DNA of 64,000 bases from Alteromonas naphthalenivorans (GTDB lineage: Bacteria; Pseudomonadota; Gammaproteobacteria; Enterobacterales; Alteromonadaceae), in assembly GCF_000213655.1 (NCBI RefSeq), contig NC_015554.1, positions 4,092,001 to 4,156,000 of the forward strand, read 5' to 3'. Below the pieces are notes generated by a model. It was given only the letters and a program-made list of their open reading frames with translations, ran no database searches and was not told the DNA's origin. Shown piece by piece: positions 9,540 to 21,146 of the stretch (its first letter is position 1; each line of letters starts with the position of its first letter). Position numbers and translations under genes: made by a program.

Positions 9540-10598
9540 TTAAACCACGCAGTTTCTACCCGTGCGCTTAGCTTCATATAAATTGTCGTCTGCCAATTTT
9601 ATTGCGGCTTCTACATTCACGTCTGCTAGGGCAGTAGCTACCCCAAAGCTCGATGTAAGGGGGTGTCGGATATCTCCATCTTCGAAGGGGGTAGATTCAA
9701 TCTCTATACGTATTTTCTCAGCAAGCTTAACCGCCACACTCAGCGGCGTGGCTGGGTAAATGATCAAAAATTCTTCTCCACCAGTGCGCGATACCAAGTC
9801 AGTTGAACGAATAGCACTGCGCATGATTTGAGCGAGGTGAATTAACACTTTGTCTCCTACATCATGCCCGTATGTGTCATTTATCTTCTTGAAGAAGTCG
9901 ACATCTACTACTACGGCACTTAGCGGAAAATAATCCACTGGATTGTTAATAGCGCGTTCGAAATATACCGACTCTAAAAATCGACGGTTCGGTATTTTAG
10001 TTAGCGGGTCGGTGTGCGCCTGGCGCATCTTCTCCAAGTTATCCGACATCATTTCTTTTCGGCTTTGGTGCCAAAAATATTCGCCAATAAAAAATACGGC
10101 AATAAAACAACTTAACGAAATGAGAAATCGAGATACATCTTCTGGTCGATAACTTGCGGGAATAACATCTTGATTTGAAACTATCAAAAATACCAGCAAC
10201 ATAGTGACAGACACATAGACAATTGCAGCCCTAAATTGCACAACTATAATTTGAATACAAATTAACGGAAATACGAAGTACAGACCTGTGTTGTGATAGC
10301 CGCCAGTAATGGTAATAGTAGATATCATTACTATGACAAGAGCGCCTGCTAGATAATAGAAAATATCATTTTTATTGTACAGGTGAGACAGTACCGCATT
10401 CCCATATACTGAAACTGAAAAGAGCCCCAGAAAGAAAGCAAGTAAATGATCGCCACGAAATACGTTTTGAATAGCAAGCACGGCCATAATTGTGCCGCCC
10501 ACGTAGGAAATAAAATACAAAGTTAATCGACGGCGTTTTATTTCGGCATCATTTTGATGGTTGCTTTTTAAAAACTGTCGCACAGAAATGCTGTCCAT
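9540..10598 (-). CDS. Membrane-bound GGDEF diguanylate cyclase
   Basis: The protein makes cyclic di-GMP. The N-terminal half has about six hydrophobic segments and forms an integral membrane sensor module of unassigned type. The C-terminal GGDEF domain has an intact GGEEF active site (75 residues from the C-terminus). An RxxD inhibitory site (RSTD) lies five residues ahead of it, so product feedback is expected. I place the start at ATG 10598 (352 aa). The frame stays open to a TTG at 10637, but neither start has a strong ribosome binding site. There is no EAL domain. The gene overlaps nothing and converges with the esterase gene. Confidence 0.9.
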   Translation of the reverse strand: MDSISVRQFLKSNHQNDAEIKRRRLTLYFISYVGGTIMAVLAIQNVFRGDHLLAFFLGLFSVSVYGNAVLSHLYNKNDIFYYLAGALVIVMISTITITGGYHNTGLYFVFPLICIQIIVVQFRAAIVYVSVTMLLVFLIVSNQDVIPASYRPEDVSRFLISLSCFIAVFFIGEYFWHQSRKEMMSDNLEKMRQAHTDPLTKIPNRRFLESVYFERAINNPVDYFPLSAVVVDVDFFKKINDTYGHDVGDKVLIHLAQIMRSAIRSTDLVSRTGGEEFLIIYPATPLSVAVKLAEKIRIEIESTPFEDGDIRHPLTSSFGVATALADVNVEAAIKLADDNLYEAKRTGRNCVV

Positions 10599-10788
10599 GG
10601 AGCCCAAGAAATAACTGAAGGAAAATGAGTAAACCAAGCATAGTCAGTAGTTATATATTTCTCCAACCGTAAACCTGTGCGCTGACGTAAGTTTTCAGTA
10701 CAATAACGTTATTAATTACCCCTTTTTACCAAAAACAGGTAAACACTTTAGTTTTTTGGGGTGTAGAACTTAGATAGGATATTCAAAA

Positions 10789-11724
10789 ATGCCAGTTGAA
10801 AAAAACCGAACTATTCGCATCGCTACACGCAAAAGCGCGCTGGCGCTGTGGCAAGCAGAATACGTGAAAGCGAAACTGTTAGAGCATCACGATGGGATAG
10901 CGGTTGAGTTGGTGCCTATGAGCACTCAGGGCGATAGAATACTTGATACGCCGCTGGCGAAAATTGGTGGTAAAGGCTTGTTTATAAAAGAGCTTGAAGT
11001 CGCCATGTTAGAAGGCAGAGCCGATATTGCCGTGCATTCAATGAAAGATCTACCGGTTGAATTCCCAGAAGGCTTTGGCCTTCACGCTATTTGTGAACGC
11101 GAAAACCCATTTGATGCCTTTGTTTCAAATCACTTCGATAATTTAGACGCGTTACCAGAAGGTGCTGTGGTGGGTACCTCGAGCCTTCGCCGCCAATGCC
11201 AAATTCGTAAGCATCGTCCAGATCTGAAAATTAAAGACTTACGCGGCAACGTGAATACCCGCCTCGCCAAACTAGATGCGGGTGAATACGATGCCATCAT
11301 TCTTGCCTCTGCGGGCCTCATACGTTTGGGCATGGAAGAGCGCATTAAAACGGGCTTGCCGGCTTCGGTATCACTTCCTGCCGTTGGGCAAGGTGCGGTA
11401 GGTATTGAGTGTCGTAATGACGATGCCGAGCTTATTGCGTTACTTCAAGCGCTGAACCATGGTGAAACTCAAACCCGAGTGAGCGCAGAGCGTGCTATGA
11501 ATGAACGCTTAGAAGGCGGTTGCCAAGTACCTATTGGTAGTTTTGCTACCCTTGACGGAGACAGCATAACCTTAACCGGCATGGTCGGACAGCCAGATGG
11601 CTCAACCTTATTGTTCGCTTCTGCAACAGGCCCTACAAAAAATGCGAAGAGTATTGGCGTAGAAGTCGCCGAGGCATTGCTTGAACAAGGTGCAGGGGAA
11701 ATTCTTAGCGCATTGTATGACTAA
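10789..11724 (+). CDS. hemC: Porphobilinogen deaminase (hydroxymethylbilane synthase)
   Basis: HemC polymerises four porphobilinogen units into hydroxymethylbilane for haem and sirohaem synthesis. The 311-residue protein has [13 protein letters not shown] at the N-terminus, the VHSMKDLP segment, the GTSSLRRQ substrate-binding segment, and the dipyrromethane cofactor Cys245 in [17 protein letters not shown] lies 8 bases before the ATG. It leads the hemCDXY operon. Confidence 0.97.
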   Translation: MPVEKNRTIRIATRKSALALWQAEYVKAKLLEHHDGIAVELVPMSTQGDRILDTPLAKIGGKGLFIKELEVAMLEGRADIAVHSMKDLPVEFPEGFGLHAICERENPFDAFVSNHFDNLDALPEGAVVGTSSLRRQCQIRKHRPDLKIKDLRGNVNTRLAKLDAGEYDAIILASAGLIRLGMEERIKTGLPASVSLPAVGQGAVGIECRNDDAELIALLQALNHGETQTRVSAERAMNERLEGGCQVPIGSFATLDGDSITLTGMVGQPDGSTLLFASATGPTKNAKSIGVEVAEALLEQGAGEILSALYD

Positions 11725-12491
11725 TGTATGTTGTTGCTAACTTATATTATTACAAACTTATGCTGCTGATTACCCGCCCCCTTCCTAAATTACAAGCAAG
11801 TGCAGATGCATTTGAGCAGGCGGGTATTGATACAATAGGCGTTGCTACATCAGATATTCAAAGCATCCCTAGTAAGGCAGGCAAGCTACAACAGTTTTTG
11901 TTGGGCTCGCCCAGCATTAATATTATTATTGTTACTAGCATTTATGCCGTGCCAGCAGCACTTCACGCACTTAATCAAGCCTCTTTTTTATCTGCGCCCC
12001 CTACGTTAATAGCGGTTGGCGATGCCACGGCTAACGCATTACACAGCGCTAATTTACCTTTAAAAATCGTCACCCCTTCGCTACATACGTCCGAAGGTAT
12101 ACTGGTCATGCAGCAACTTAATGAGGCAAACTGTACACAAGTCGTTATTATAAAGGGCGAAGGTGGTAGAGATAAGCTTTCTCACGTTTTGGGCGAGAGA
12201 GGCATATCGGTTACCGAGTTTTGTGTTTATAAAAGAGAACCACTTACAAACCCAATTTACACAAAGCGCTGGAAAATTGGCGATGTTAGCGGCATTATCG
12301 CTACAAGCGAGAATTTAGCAAAGCAACTTATTTCTACTCATAGTAGACAAATATTAGCGTTGCCCTGGTTAACGGTAAGTGAACGAGTTGCAACGAGTTT
12401 ACGTAATCTTGGGATAGCACGCGTTTCGGTGTGCAACCGCGCCACCGATCAGGCATTAATTGCCTGGGTAAAGGAAAATTGGGAGTATTAA
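11724..12491 (+). CDS. hemD: Uroporphyrinogen-III synthase
   Basis: HemD cyclises hydroxymethylbilane to uroporphyrinogen III with inversion of ring D. Sequence conservation in this family is low. The call rests on the LLITRPLPKLQASADAF opening, the segment IATSENLAKQL, and position immediately after hemC (its first ATG overlaps the hemC stop by one base). Starting at the internal ATG 11760 would give the more typical MLLITRP start and 243 residues. Neither start has an obvious Shine-Dalgarno sequence. Confidence 0.88.
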   Translation: MYVVANLYYYKLMLLITRPLPKLQASADAFEQAGIDTIGVATSDIQSIPSKAGKLQQFLLGSPSINIIIVTSIYAVPAALHALNQASFLSAPPTLIAVGDATANALHSANLPLKIVTPSLHTSEGILVMQQLNEANCTQVVIIKGEGGRDKLSHVLGERGISVTEFCVYKREPLTNPIYTKRWKIGDVSGIIATSENLAKQLISTHSRQILALPWLTVSERVATSLRNLGIARVSVCNRATDQALIAWVKENWEY

Positions 12492-13700
12492 ATGTCTGAC
12501 AAGAATGAGAAGGACCCTCAAAACGGGGAATTGGTAAGCGTGGAATCATCATCAAGTACGACATCAGAAGCGACGTCAGCGAACACGGCTTCCGCTAGCG
12601 ATACCGTATCACCTAAAGCTTCATCTAAAAGCACACCACAAAAAACGAAAAAATCGTCGGGAACCAAGCTTCTATGGTTTGTGGTTATTATTATTTTCCT
12701 TTTAGTTCTAGGCATTATTGGTGCTGGTTACTGGTACTACACCCAACAACAAGGCAGCAGCGATTCCCTTGCCAAAGCCCAACAGGCAAATACAGCGCAA
12801 GTCAACGACATGCTTGCCGATCGTAAGCAGACAGCAGACGCATTGCGTACGCTAAATAGGCAAAACGATGAATTGAAAGAGACGCTTAATGCACTGCAAC
12901 AACAAAACAGTGCGTTAGTGCAACAAGCAGAAGCAACCCAGCAACAACTCAATAGCATGGAAGGTCAGCGCCCTGCCGATTGGCTTATTGCCGAGGCTGA
13001 TTATTTGGTTCGCATGGCAGGTAGAAAATTGTGGTTGGAAAACGATGTTCGTACAGCAACCTTGTTATTAGTGAACGCAGATAAGCGATTGAAATCACTA
13101 GCCGACCCTTCGGTGTTGCCGGTTCGCGCTAAACTTGCTGAAGACATTCAAACCCTTCAGCAAATGAACCCAGTATCACAAAGTTCAGTGGCGCTTGCCC
13201 TCACCGGCATGTTGGCGCAAATCGATAAGTTACCGTTAGATACCTTTGAAAAACCAGTAGACGCAAATGCTGATAGCAACGAACTGTCTGAATCGGCGGA
13301 CGACTGGAAAGAGAACCTTGCGAAAGTATGGCACTCCATTGTCGATGGTTTCTTAACCGTGAAAAGCTTAGAGGGTCCGGTTGAACCTGTGATGTCGCTG
13401 CAAGCTCAATTTTTAGTGAAAGAGCAGCTTCGCTTACAATTAATGCACGCTCAGTCTGCTGCACTTAAAGCGGACTCAGGTCTGTATGAGCAATCTTTGC
13501 TTTACGCTAAAACCATGCTTGAAGAGCATTACGATGTAGAAAAGAGCCAAGTTACTGGTTTTATCTCAGCACTTGATAACCTTGTTGATACCGACATTTC
13601 ACAACCAATCCCTAGTCAGTTGGCATCACAAAAGCCGCTTGAGCAATTATTAGAATCTCGTGTAAAACAAGCATTCAGTCAGGGAGCTAGCGCATTATGA
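12492..13700 (+). CDS. hemX: HemX, membrane-anchored protein of the haem operon
   Basis: HemX is a conserved protein encoded with hemCD and often annotated as uroporphyrin-III C-methyltransferase, though no methyltransferase motif is visible. The 402-residue protein has a Ser/Thr/Lys-rich cytoplasmic tail (about 1-55), one transmembrane helix (about 57-78), a long Gln-rich coiled coil (about 90-155) and a helical periplasmic domain including WLIAEADYLVRMAGRKLWLENDV. It starts one base after the hemD stop. Its exact role is unsettled; it may scaffold haem-pathway enzymes. Confidence 0.9.
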   Translation: MSDKNEKDPQNGELVSVESSSSTTSEATSANTASASDTVSPKASSKSTPQKTKKSSGTKLLWFVVIIIFLLVLGIIGAGYWYYTQQQGSSDSLAKAQQANTAQVNDMLADRKQTADALRTLNRQNDELKETLNALQQQNSALVQQAEATQQQLNSMEGQRPADWLIAEADYLVRMAGRKLWLENDVRTATLLLVNADKRLKSLADPSVLPVRAKLAEDIQTLQQMNPVSQSSVALALTGMLAQIDKLPLDTFEKPVDANADSNELSESADDWKENLAKVWHSIVDGFLTVKSLEGPVEPVMSLQAQFLVKEQLRLQLMHAQSAALKADSGLYEQSLLYAKTMLEEHYDVEKSQVTGFISALDNLVDTDISQPIPSQLASQKPLEQLLESRVKQAFSQGASAL

Positions 13701-14869
13701 AATGGTTAGTCATTGCCCTTGCGGTGCTGGCCGCATTTATTGTTGCGCTTATTGTTGGCCCCATGATTTTGGGCGACAAAGGCTACGTGCTGATTTCATT
13801 AGGTAATACCGCGATAGAAACCAGCCTAATTGGTTTTTGCATTATCATTATTTGCGCCATTATCAGCTGGTATATTATCTCTAAGTTGGTGTTATGGACA
13901 TTAAGCTTGGTAACGGGATCTCACCGTTGGTTTGGTGCATTAGGTGAGCGTAAACGCAAGCGTGCCTTTTACCATGGTTTACAGTCATTAGCAGCTGGCG
14001 ACCTAAAAAGTGCTCACAAGGCACTTAGCCAAACCACAAATGGTGATTTTGAAGGGGTAAACTACTTGGCTGCCGCACAAGTAGCACAAAGCCAAAACGA
14101 CCCACAAAAAGCCCGTTACTTCTTACTGCAAGCAGCAGAGTATGACAGTGCCAAAGTGGCTGCCACTATTGTGATGGCGCGCATTGATGTTTCTGAAGGT
14201 AAGTATACCGACGCACTTGAAAAGCTAGATAGCTTAGATGAAGAAGAAGCCAACAACCCACAAGTGATACAACTGAAAGCGTCGATAATGGCAGAGCAAG
14301 GCCAATGGCAAACCTTGCAAGAAAAGCTAAGCGGTTGGCGCAAGGCGTTACCCAAAGAAGATTATACCGCATGGTCACAGAGAATTGCCAAGGGCAAGCT
14401 AGCTGAAATTGCCAGCAAAAACGGCGCTGCTGAGCTTAAAACCCACTGGGAAGGATTACCTCGTAAAATTAAGCAAGACGATGCTTATCGCGCGGCTTAT
14501 ATTCAACAATTGCTTGAACAAGGCATGCATGCCGAAGCACAAACGCTGCTAGTAGAGTGGCAAAAACGTGGCCCGCACCCTGCTCTATTTCCCTATTTCA
14601 CCCAGTTGAACATTCCGAATGCTGCCCCTTCACTGCGGTTGCTGGAAAGCTGGATTAAACAAGACAGCGAAAATGTTGAGTTATATTCAACGTTGGGAAG
14701 AGTCGCGTTTAACGCTGGTGACGACATTCTAGCGGAGAAAGTGTTATTAAAAGCCGTGAAGATGGAATCGAACAAAGATGACCTGTTATTGCTGTCAGCC
14801 ATTAGTGAACGTAGACACGATAGCACCACGGCGTTGCAATATTATAAGGAAGGTCAACAGCTGGTGTAG
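13697..14869 (+). CDS. hemY: HemY, TPR-containing membrane protein of the haem operon
   Basis: This 390-residue proteobacterial HemY-N family protein (not the oxygen-dependent protoporphyrinogen oxidase of the same name) has two N-terminal transmembrane helices (about 3-25 and 40-65) followed by tetratricopeptide-like repeats. The characteristic YFLLQAAEYD segment is present. It overlaps hemX by the ATGA tetranucleotide, so the two are translationally coupled. A terminator follows at 14909. Confidence 0.92.
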   Translation: MKWLVIALAVLAAFIVALIVGPMILGDKGYVLISLGNTAIETSLIGFCIIIICAIISWYIISKLVLWTLSLVTGSHRWFGALGERKRKRAFYHGLQSLAAGDLKSAHKALSQTTNGDFEGVNYLAAAQVAQSQNDPQKARYFLLQAAEYDSAKVAATIVMARIDVSEGKYTDALEKLDSLDEEEANNPQVIQLKASIMAEQGQWQTLQEKLSGWRKALPKEDYTAWSQRIAKGKLAEIASKNGAAELKTHWEGLPRKIKQDDAYRAAYIQQLLEQGMHAEAQTLLVEWQKRGPHPALFPYFTQLNIPNAAPSLRLLESWIKQDSENVELYSTLGRVAFNAGDDILAEKVLLKAVKMESNKDDLLLLSAISERRHDSTTALQYYKEGQQLV

Positions 14870-14908
14870 CTTTACGCTGTAAGCTTTTAATTTAAAAGAA
14901 GATAAAAG

Positions 14909-14945
14909 AAAGGCCAGTCATTTCAAATCGACTGGCCTTTTTCTT
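14909..14945 (+). terminator. Rho-independent terminator after hemY
   Basis: AAAGGCCAGTC (14909-14919) pairs with GACTGGCCTTT (14930-14940) around a 10-base loop and is followed by TTCTTTTTT. The stem could also terminate the convergent hydA operon. Confidence 0.85.
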
Positions 14946-14971
14946 TTTTATTGTACGCTATACGCTGAGTT

Positions 14972-16447
<1,476 letters not shown>

Positions 16448-17923
16448 TTAAGAGGCTTTTGCTAGCTCACCAACGTTTGTGTTCACGGTGTTAACTAGCT
16501 TGCCCGCGGCAAAGTAATAAATGATGGCGCCAGAAATAGAACCGGTAAACCATCCATAGTTATAAAACCATGTGAATACATCTGCAGTAATGGCTAACAA
16601 TGTGATGCCAACTGGAATTAAGAAAGCGACAAAACCAGCCCAATTCACTTTCGGGTAAGCGGCACTGCTGGTGTACAGTGCGGCTACATCTAGCTCTTGT
16701 TTTCTAATCAGGAAGTAATCAACAATCATTATGCCCGCAATAGGGCCCAGTAAGCTTGAATAACCCAGCAACCAATTTGAGTACAGGCTTTCTACACTAA
16801 CGTCAGACTCTATAATGCCGGCCTTCTTTAATAGCTCCCAACTCATCAATAACACACCTACTAAGCCAGTTAATAAAACGCCGCGGGTATGGTTAATATA
16901 TTTTGGTGCTATGTTTTGAAAATCGTTGGTGGGAGATACTACGTTAGCGGCGGTGTTAGTAGATAAGGTAGCCACAATAATAAGTAGCATGGCGATTGCC
17001 ACAAAAAACGGGCTATCAATATGACCAATAAGCGTTACCGGATCGGATACGGTTTCACCAACTAAGGTCACTGACGCAGAGGTCAGTAATACCCCTAAGG
17101 CAGCAAACATAAACATGGTGAGGGGTAAGCCTATGATTTGCCCAGTTACTTGGGCTTTTTGGCTTTTAGCATAACGACTGAAATCAGGAATATTTAACGA
17201 CAGTGTTGCCCAAAAACCTACCATGGCAGTGAGTCCGGCGAAGAAATAGCTGAAAAAGCCTGCATCTTCAGGGCGACTTGCGGGTGTGGCTAAAACCTCA
17301 GTAACCGATACTTTATCACTCGCCCACCAAATAAGCCCTGCACCTACAATAAGGAGCAACGGGGCAGCTAGGGTTTCTAACCATTTAATCGACTCTGACC
17401 CTTTAATTACGATAAAGACATTTAACGCACCAAAAGCAAAAAAGCCAATGACTTCCCCCATACCGCCAAGCTGGGCCCAGCCGTCTGATACCGACGATAA
17501 AAACAAATGGATGGCAAGGCCACCAAACATGGTTTGAATACCAAACCAGCCGCAGGCTACAAAACCCCGAATTAAGCAGGGAATATTCGAGCCCACCACA
17601 CCAAACGATGAACGAAGTACCACCGGAAAGGGAATACCAAACTTAGTGCCAGGAAAGGCGTTTAACGTAAGAGGAATAAGTACCACTATGTTTGCTAACA
17701 AAATAGTGAATAAGGCTTCCATCACCGATAAACCGAAGTAGCTGGTAAGCACGCCGCCAAGGGTGTAAGTAGGTACGCACACCGCCATACCTACCCATAG
17801 CGCCGCTATGTTTCCCGTACCCCACGTACGCTCAGAAAGCTTAGTAGGTGCAAGGTCTTCGTTAAAATAGTCGCTCTCGGTCACCGATTTACTAAGTGTG
17901 ACCTCACTGATTTCTGAACTCAT
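16448..17923 (-). CDS. NCS1 family nucleobase/hydantoin permease
   Basis: This 491-residue inner-membrane transporter has about twelve hydrophobic helices and belongs to the NCS1 cation symporters (uracil, cytosine, allantoin, hydantoin). Family features include ERTWGTGNIAALWVGMAVCVPTYTLG at the first helix, PFPVVLRSSFGVVGSNIPCLIRGFVACGWFGIQ, and NIPDFSRYAKSQ. It overlaps the upstream hydrolase gene by 4 bp and is followed by hydA 24 bp on. The operon suggests uracil or thymine as the cargo. Confidence 0.92.
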   Translation of the reverse strand: MSSEISEVTLSKSVTESDYFNEDLAPTKLSERTWGTGNIAALWVGMAVCVPTYTLGGVLTSYFGLSVMEALFTILLANIVVLIPLTLNAFPGTKFGIPFPVVLRSSFGVVGSNIPCLIRGFVACGWFGIQTMFGGLAIHLFLSSVSDGWAQLGGMGEVIGFFAFGALNVFIVIKGSESIKWLETLAAPLLLIVGAGLIWWASDKVSVTEVLATPASRPEDAGFFSYFFAGLTAMVGFWATLSLNIPDFSRYAKSQKAQVTGQIIGLPLTMFMFAALGVLLTSASVTLVGETVSDPVTLIGHIDSPFFVAIAMLLIIVATLSTNTAANVVSPTNDFQNIAPKYINHTRGVLLTGLVGVLLMSWELLKKAGIIESDVSVESLYSNWLLGYSSLLGPIAGIMIVDYFLIRKQELDVAALYTSSAAYPKVNWAGFVAFLIPVGITLLAITADVFTWFYNYGWFTGSISGAIIYYFAAGKLVNTVNTNVGELAKAS

Positions 17924-19194
17924 ACGCTTGCTCCCTCGTCTTCAGTAACAGGGGCACCAGCAGCTTCAGCAATACGCTTACTGGCGGTTAACATGGTATG
18001 AAGCAACACATTTGCGCCATCTTCACATTGCTCAGGGCTAGAGTATTCAATTTCGTTGTGGCTAATACCATTTTCACAAGGCGTGAAAATCATGCCCGCA
18101 GGAACTAGGTCGGCCATATAACAGGCATCGTGACCTGCGCCCGCGTAGATATCCATGTGTGAATACCCTAAGTTTTCAGTGGCGGCTTTCACATCATCCG
18201 AGGCATTAAATTCGACCGGCGCAAAGTACCAGAAGTTATCCACGGTAATCTCTAAATTACGCTCTTTGGCTACCGCGTCGCAGTAGGCCACGAACTCTTC
18301 ATGCATGGTAGCCAACACGTCGGGGTTAGGATTACGTAAATCGGCGCTGAATTTCACGTTTCCAGGAATAGTATTACGTGAATTTGGATAAACCTGCATA
18401 AAACCTACGGTGCCCAAGCCGTTGTCATAACGGTTAGCTAGCGATTCGATTTCCGCTACAATTTTGCCTGTGGCAACCATGGCATCTTTGCGTAAGTGCA
18501 TTGGCGTGGTGCCAGAATGAGACTCTTGGCCTTGTATTTCTACGTTGTACCAACGAATACCTTGGCCTAAACGTACTACACCAATGCGCTTTTCTTCATC
18601 TTCTAATATTGGGCCTTGCTCAATATGGGCTTCAAAAAAGGCGCCTATATTACGGCTACCTAACTCTTCTTCACCCAAGTAGCCTATGCGAGCTAATTCG
18701 TCGCCTAAACGTAAACCGTTCACGTCGGTTTTATCTAGTTCTTGTTGTAAATCAAAACGGCCTACATATACGCCAGAACCTTGCATGGCAGGCTGAAAGC
18801 GTGAGCCTTCTTCGTTGGTCCACACACTAACTTCAATGGGGGTTGGGGTAGTAATATTATTTTCATGTAGGGTGCGAAGTACTTCAACACCTGACAATAC
18901 ACCGAATACGCCGTCGAACTTACCACCAGTAGGTTGAGTATCTAAGTGGCTGCCGGTGGCAACAGAAGGGAGTTCGTTATTAATACCTGGGCGTTTGGCG
19001 AATATATTCCCGAATTTATCTACTTTAATCTCACATCCAGTGGCTTCACACCATGCGCAAAACAAGTCTCTAGCTTGCTTGTCTAGATCTGTGCCGGCCA
19101 AGCGGTTACATCCGCCTTTTTCAGTGCCGCCAATCTCGCCCATTTCCATCAGGCTGTCCCATAATCTTTGACCGTTAATTCTAAGCTTATCCAT
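17920..19194 (-). CDS. hyuC: Beta-ureidopropionase / N-carbamoyl amino acid hydrolase, M20 family
   Basis: The enzyme hydrolyses N-carbamoyl-beta-alanine (or N-carbamoyl-beta-aminoisobutyrate) to the beta-amino acid, CO2 and ammonia. The 424-residue protein is an M20 metallo-hydrolase of the HyuC/AmaB type: ATGSHLDTQPTGGKFDGVFGV holds the first metal ligands, EAHIEQGPILE holds the catalytic Glu region, QGQESHSGTTPM is the dimerisation/substrate loop and GAGHDACYMA is a late metal segment. It is first in the hyuC-permease-hydA operon. Two RutR-like palindromes lie upstream (19291 and 19461). Confidence 0.9.
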   Translation of the reverse strand: MDKLRINGQRLWDSLMEMGEIGGTEKGGCNRLAGTDLDKQARDLFCAWCEATGCEIKVDKFGNIFAKRPGINNELPSVATGSHLDTQPTGGKFDGVFGVLSGVEVLRTLHENNITTPTPIEVSVWTNEEGSRFQPAMQGSGVYVGRFDLQQELDKTDVNGLRLGDELARIGYLGEEELGSRNIGAFFEAHIEQGPILEDEEKRIGVVRLGQGIRWYNVEIQGQESHSGTTPMHLRKDAMVATGKIVAEIESLANRYDNGLGTVGFMQVYPNSRNTIPGNVKFSADLRNPNPDVLATMHEEFVAYCDAVAKERNLEITVDNFWYFAPVEFNASDDVKAATENLGYSHMDIYAGAGHDACYMADLVPAGMIFTPCENGISHNEIEYSSPEQCEDGANVLLHTMLTASKRIAEAAGAPVTEDEGASV

Positions 19195-19290
19195 TGTTTT
19201 GTCCTCGCAGGTGGAAGGTTATTCCTATTAACACTTTGCCCCAAGTTAGCTCAGCGAACGTACTATAAGAGTGCAACCTTGATAAATTTA

Positions 19291-19306
19291 TTTACCAAAC
19301 GGTAAA
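19291..19306. promoter_or_regulatory. Candidate RutR-like operator, site 1
   Basis: TTTACCAAACGGTAAA is a perfect 6-4-6 palindrome about 100 bp upstream of hyuC. The arms resemble the E. coli RutR operator (TTGACCAnnTGGTCAA), and a RutR-like TetR gene lies at 23642. The same arms recur at 24506 and 31544. Confidence 0.7.
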
Positions 19307-19460
19307 TGTAATTTCTCTTTGATTTTGTACTGATTGTTCACTCATTATTATGTATCGCTACTATTGCTGAGACGCCTAAAGCAAAGGGCGTGATTATTCT
19401 TTTGTCTAATGCGCTGTTCTATTTTTAGGCGCTTAATTAATGCCGATAACATTGTAAAAA

Positions 19461-19476
19461 TTGACCGAATGGTAAA
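19461..19476. promoter_or_regulatory. Candidate RutR-like operator, site 2
   Basis: TTGACCGAATGGTAAA matches the palindrome except for one base (TTGACC arm, as in the E. coli RutR site). It lies 155 bp further from hyuC than site 1, so paired binding or looping is possible. Confidence 0.6.
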
Positions 19477-19550
19477 TTCTTATATTTTGGACTTTCAACA
19501 TTTATGCCAGCCGCTGTGCCAGAGGCCGTTGTACCGGTTTTTAATGGCCA

Positions 19551-19578
19551 ACGAAGTTCGCTTATTTGCGAACTTCGT
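19551..19578 (-). terminator. Stem-loop after mmsA
   Basis: ACGAAGTTCGC (19551-19561) pairs perfectly with GCGAACTTCGT (19568-19578) around a 6-base loop, 25 bp beyond the mmsA stop. It lacks a clear U-tract on either strand, so termination by this hairpin alone is uncertain. Confidence 0.45.
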
Positions 19579-19602
19579 CGGTTTAAAAAGCTAGCTTTAT
19601 GA

Positions 19603-21102
19603 CTAATTGCTTGGGAAAGAAAATTGACTGCCTTCGCGCAAATTCGTTGAAGGCCAGCGTTGTGTAATGGCTTTTCTACGTGTGTAGAAACGTACGGAGT
19701 CCGGCCCGTAAGCATGTAAATCGCCAAACAATGAGCGCTTCCAACCACCAAAGCTGTGGTAAGACACTGGCACGGGTAACGGTACGTTCACACCCACCAT
19801 GCCCACTTGAACCTGATCGATAAAGAAGCGCGCGGCTTCACCATCGCGGGTGAATATACAGGTACCATTTCCGTATTCATGCTCGTTAATTAGCTCAAGT
19901 GCGGTCTGCATATCAGGTACACGTAGCATCACAAGTACAGGGCCAAAAATCTCTTTTTGGTAAATTTCCATGTGAGGTTTTACCTTGTCGAACAAGGTAG
20001 CTCCTAAGAAATAGCCTTCTTCAAAACCTTCTACACTAAGCTTTCTACCATCGTTAACTAAATCGGCTTCTTGGCTAACACCTGAGTCGATGAACCCACT
20101 CACGGTATCGAAATGTTGAGCACTGATTAACGGCCCCATGTCATTACTGTTGTCGTTACCCGCACCCACTTTTAAGGTTTCGATTTGTGCAGACAAACGG
20201 TCACGCAGGGTATCACCCATTTCATCACCCACCGCTAGTACAACCGATAACGCCATACAGCGTTCGCCGCATGAGCCAAACGCAGCGCCCATGAGTGCAT
20301 TAACAACGTTATCAACATCGGCATCTGGCATAACAATGGCGTGGTTTTTCGCGCCACCTAAGGCTTGGCAGCGCTTACCGTTAGCACTGGCTTTTTGATA
20401 AATAGCTTCGGCAACAGGCGTTGAACCTACAAAACTTACCGCTTGAATCGTTGGGTCTTCTAATAAGTGGTCAACGGCAGCTTTGTCGCCGTTTACTACA
20501 TTTAGCACGCCCGGCGGCAAGCCTGCTTCAGCCGCAAGAGCCGCAATGTATAAAGCGCTGGAAGGATCTTTTTCAGATGGCTTTAATACGAAGGTGTTGC
20601 CACACATGATAGCGCTTGGCCACATCCATAAAGGTACCATGGCCGGAAAGTTAAACGGCGTAATACCTGTCACTACGCCTAGGGGCTGGAATTCACTCCA
20701 CGCGTCAATGCCCGGGCCCACGTCTTTGCTGTGCTCACCTTTTAGCAATTGAGGCATGCCACAGGCGAACTCAACGTTTTCAATACCGCGCTGCAACTCA
20801 CCTTTCGCATCGTGTAGCACTTTGCCGTGCTCTTCACTAATCAGTTCACAAATTTTGTCACTGTGTTGCTCTAGCAATACTTTTAAGCGAAACATAACCT
20901 GTGCACGCTTTGCTGGTGGCGTGGCACGCCATGCTGGATAAGCCGCTTTTGCTGAATCTATCGCCTTTTGTACTAATGCCGACGACGCCATTTCTACTTG
21001 TCCGCACACCGCGCCAGTAGAAGGGTTGTGGATATCAATCAAATTTCCATCTTGCGGCGCTACGTGTTCGCCATGAATGAAGTGTCCTACCAATGAAGTC
21101 AT
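19603..21102 (-). CDS. mmsA: CoA-acylating (methyl)malonate-semialdehyde dehydrogenase
   Basis: This enzyme oxidatively decarboxylates malonate semialdehyde to acetyl-CoA and methylmalonate semialdehyde to propionyl-CoA, using NAD and CoA. The 499-residue protein has ITPFNFPAMVPLWM and the catalytic Cys282 in GSCGERCMALSVV, a Cys context typical of MmsA. It lies 45 bp downstream of the omega-aminotransferase gene, so the pair would finish degradation of beta-alanine (from uracil) and beta-aminoisobutyrate (from thymine). A paralogue lies at 59706 in a valine-type context. Confidence 0.93.
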   Translation of the reverse strand: MTSLVGHFIHGEHVAPQDGNLIDIHNPSTGAVCGQVEMASSALVQKAIDSAKAAYPAWRATPPAKRAQVMFRLKVLLEQHSDKICELISEEHGKVLHDAKGELQRGIENVEFACGMPQLLKGEHSKDVGPGIDAWSEFQPLGVVTGITPFNFPAMVPLWMWPSAIMCGNTFVLKPSEKDPSSALYIAALAAEAGLPPGVLNVVNGDKAAVDHLLEDPTIQAVSFVGSTPVAEAIYQKASANGKRCQALGGAKNHAIVMPDADVDNVVNALMGAAFGSCGERCMALSVVLAVGDEMGDTLRDRLSAQIETLKVGAGNDNSNDMGPLISAQHFDTVSGFIDSGVSQEADLVNDGRKLSVEGFEEGYFLGATLFDKVKPHMEIYQKEIFGPVLVMLRVPDMQTALELINEHEYGNGTCIFTRDGEAARFFIDQVQVGMVGVNVPLPVPVSYHSFGGWKRSLFGDLHAYGPDSVRFYTRRKAITQRWPSTNLREGSQFSFPSN

Positions 21103-21146
21103 ATCTGTATCTCTTTTTGCGTAAGTGGATATAAGACGGTAAAGGG

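Larger units (their letters stand above)
19195..19602. other. Regulatory intergenic region before the hyuC operon
   Basis: This 408-bp AT-rich stretch contains two palindromic operator candidates and a stem-loop, described separately. A TATAGT hexamer at 19262-19267 on the minus strand could be a -10 element for hyuC. I see no supported coding sequence. Confidence 0.5.
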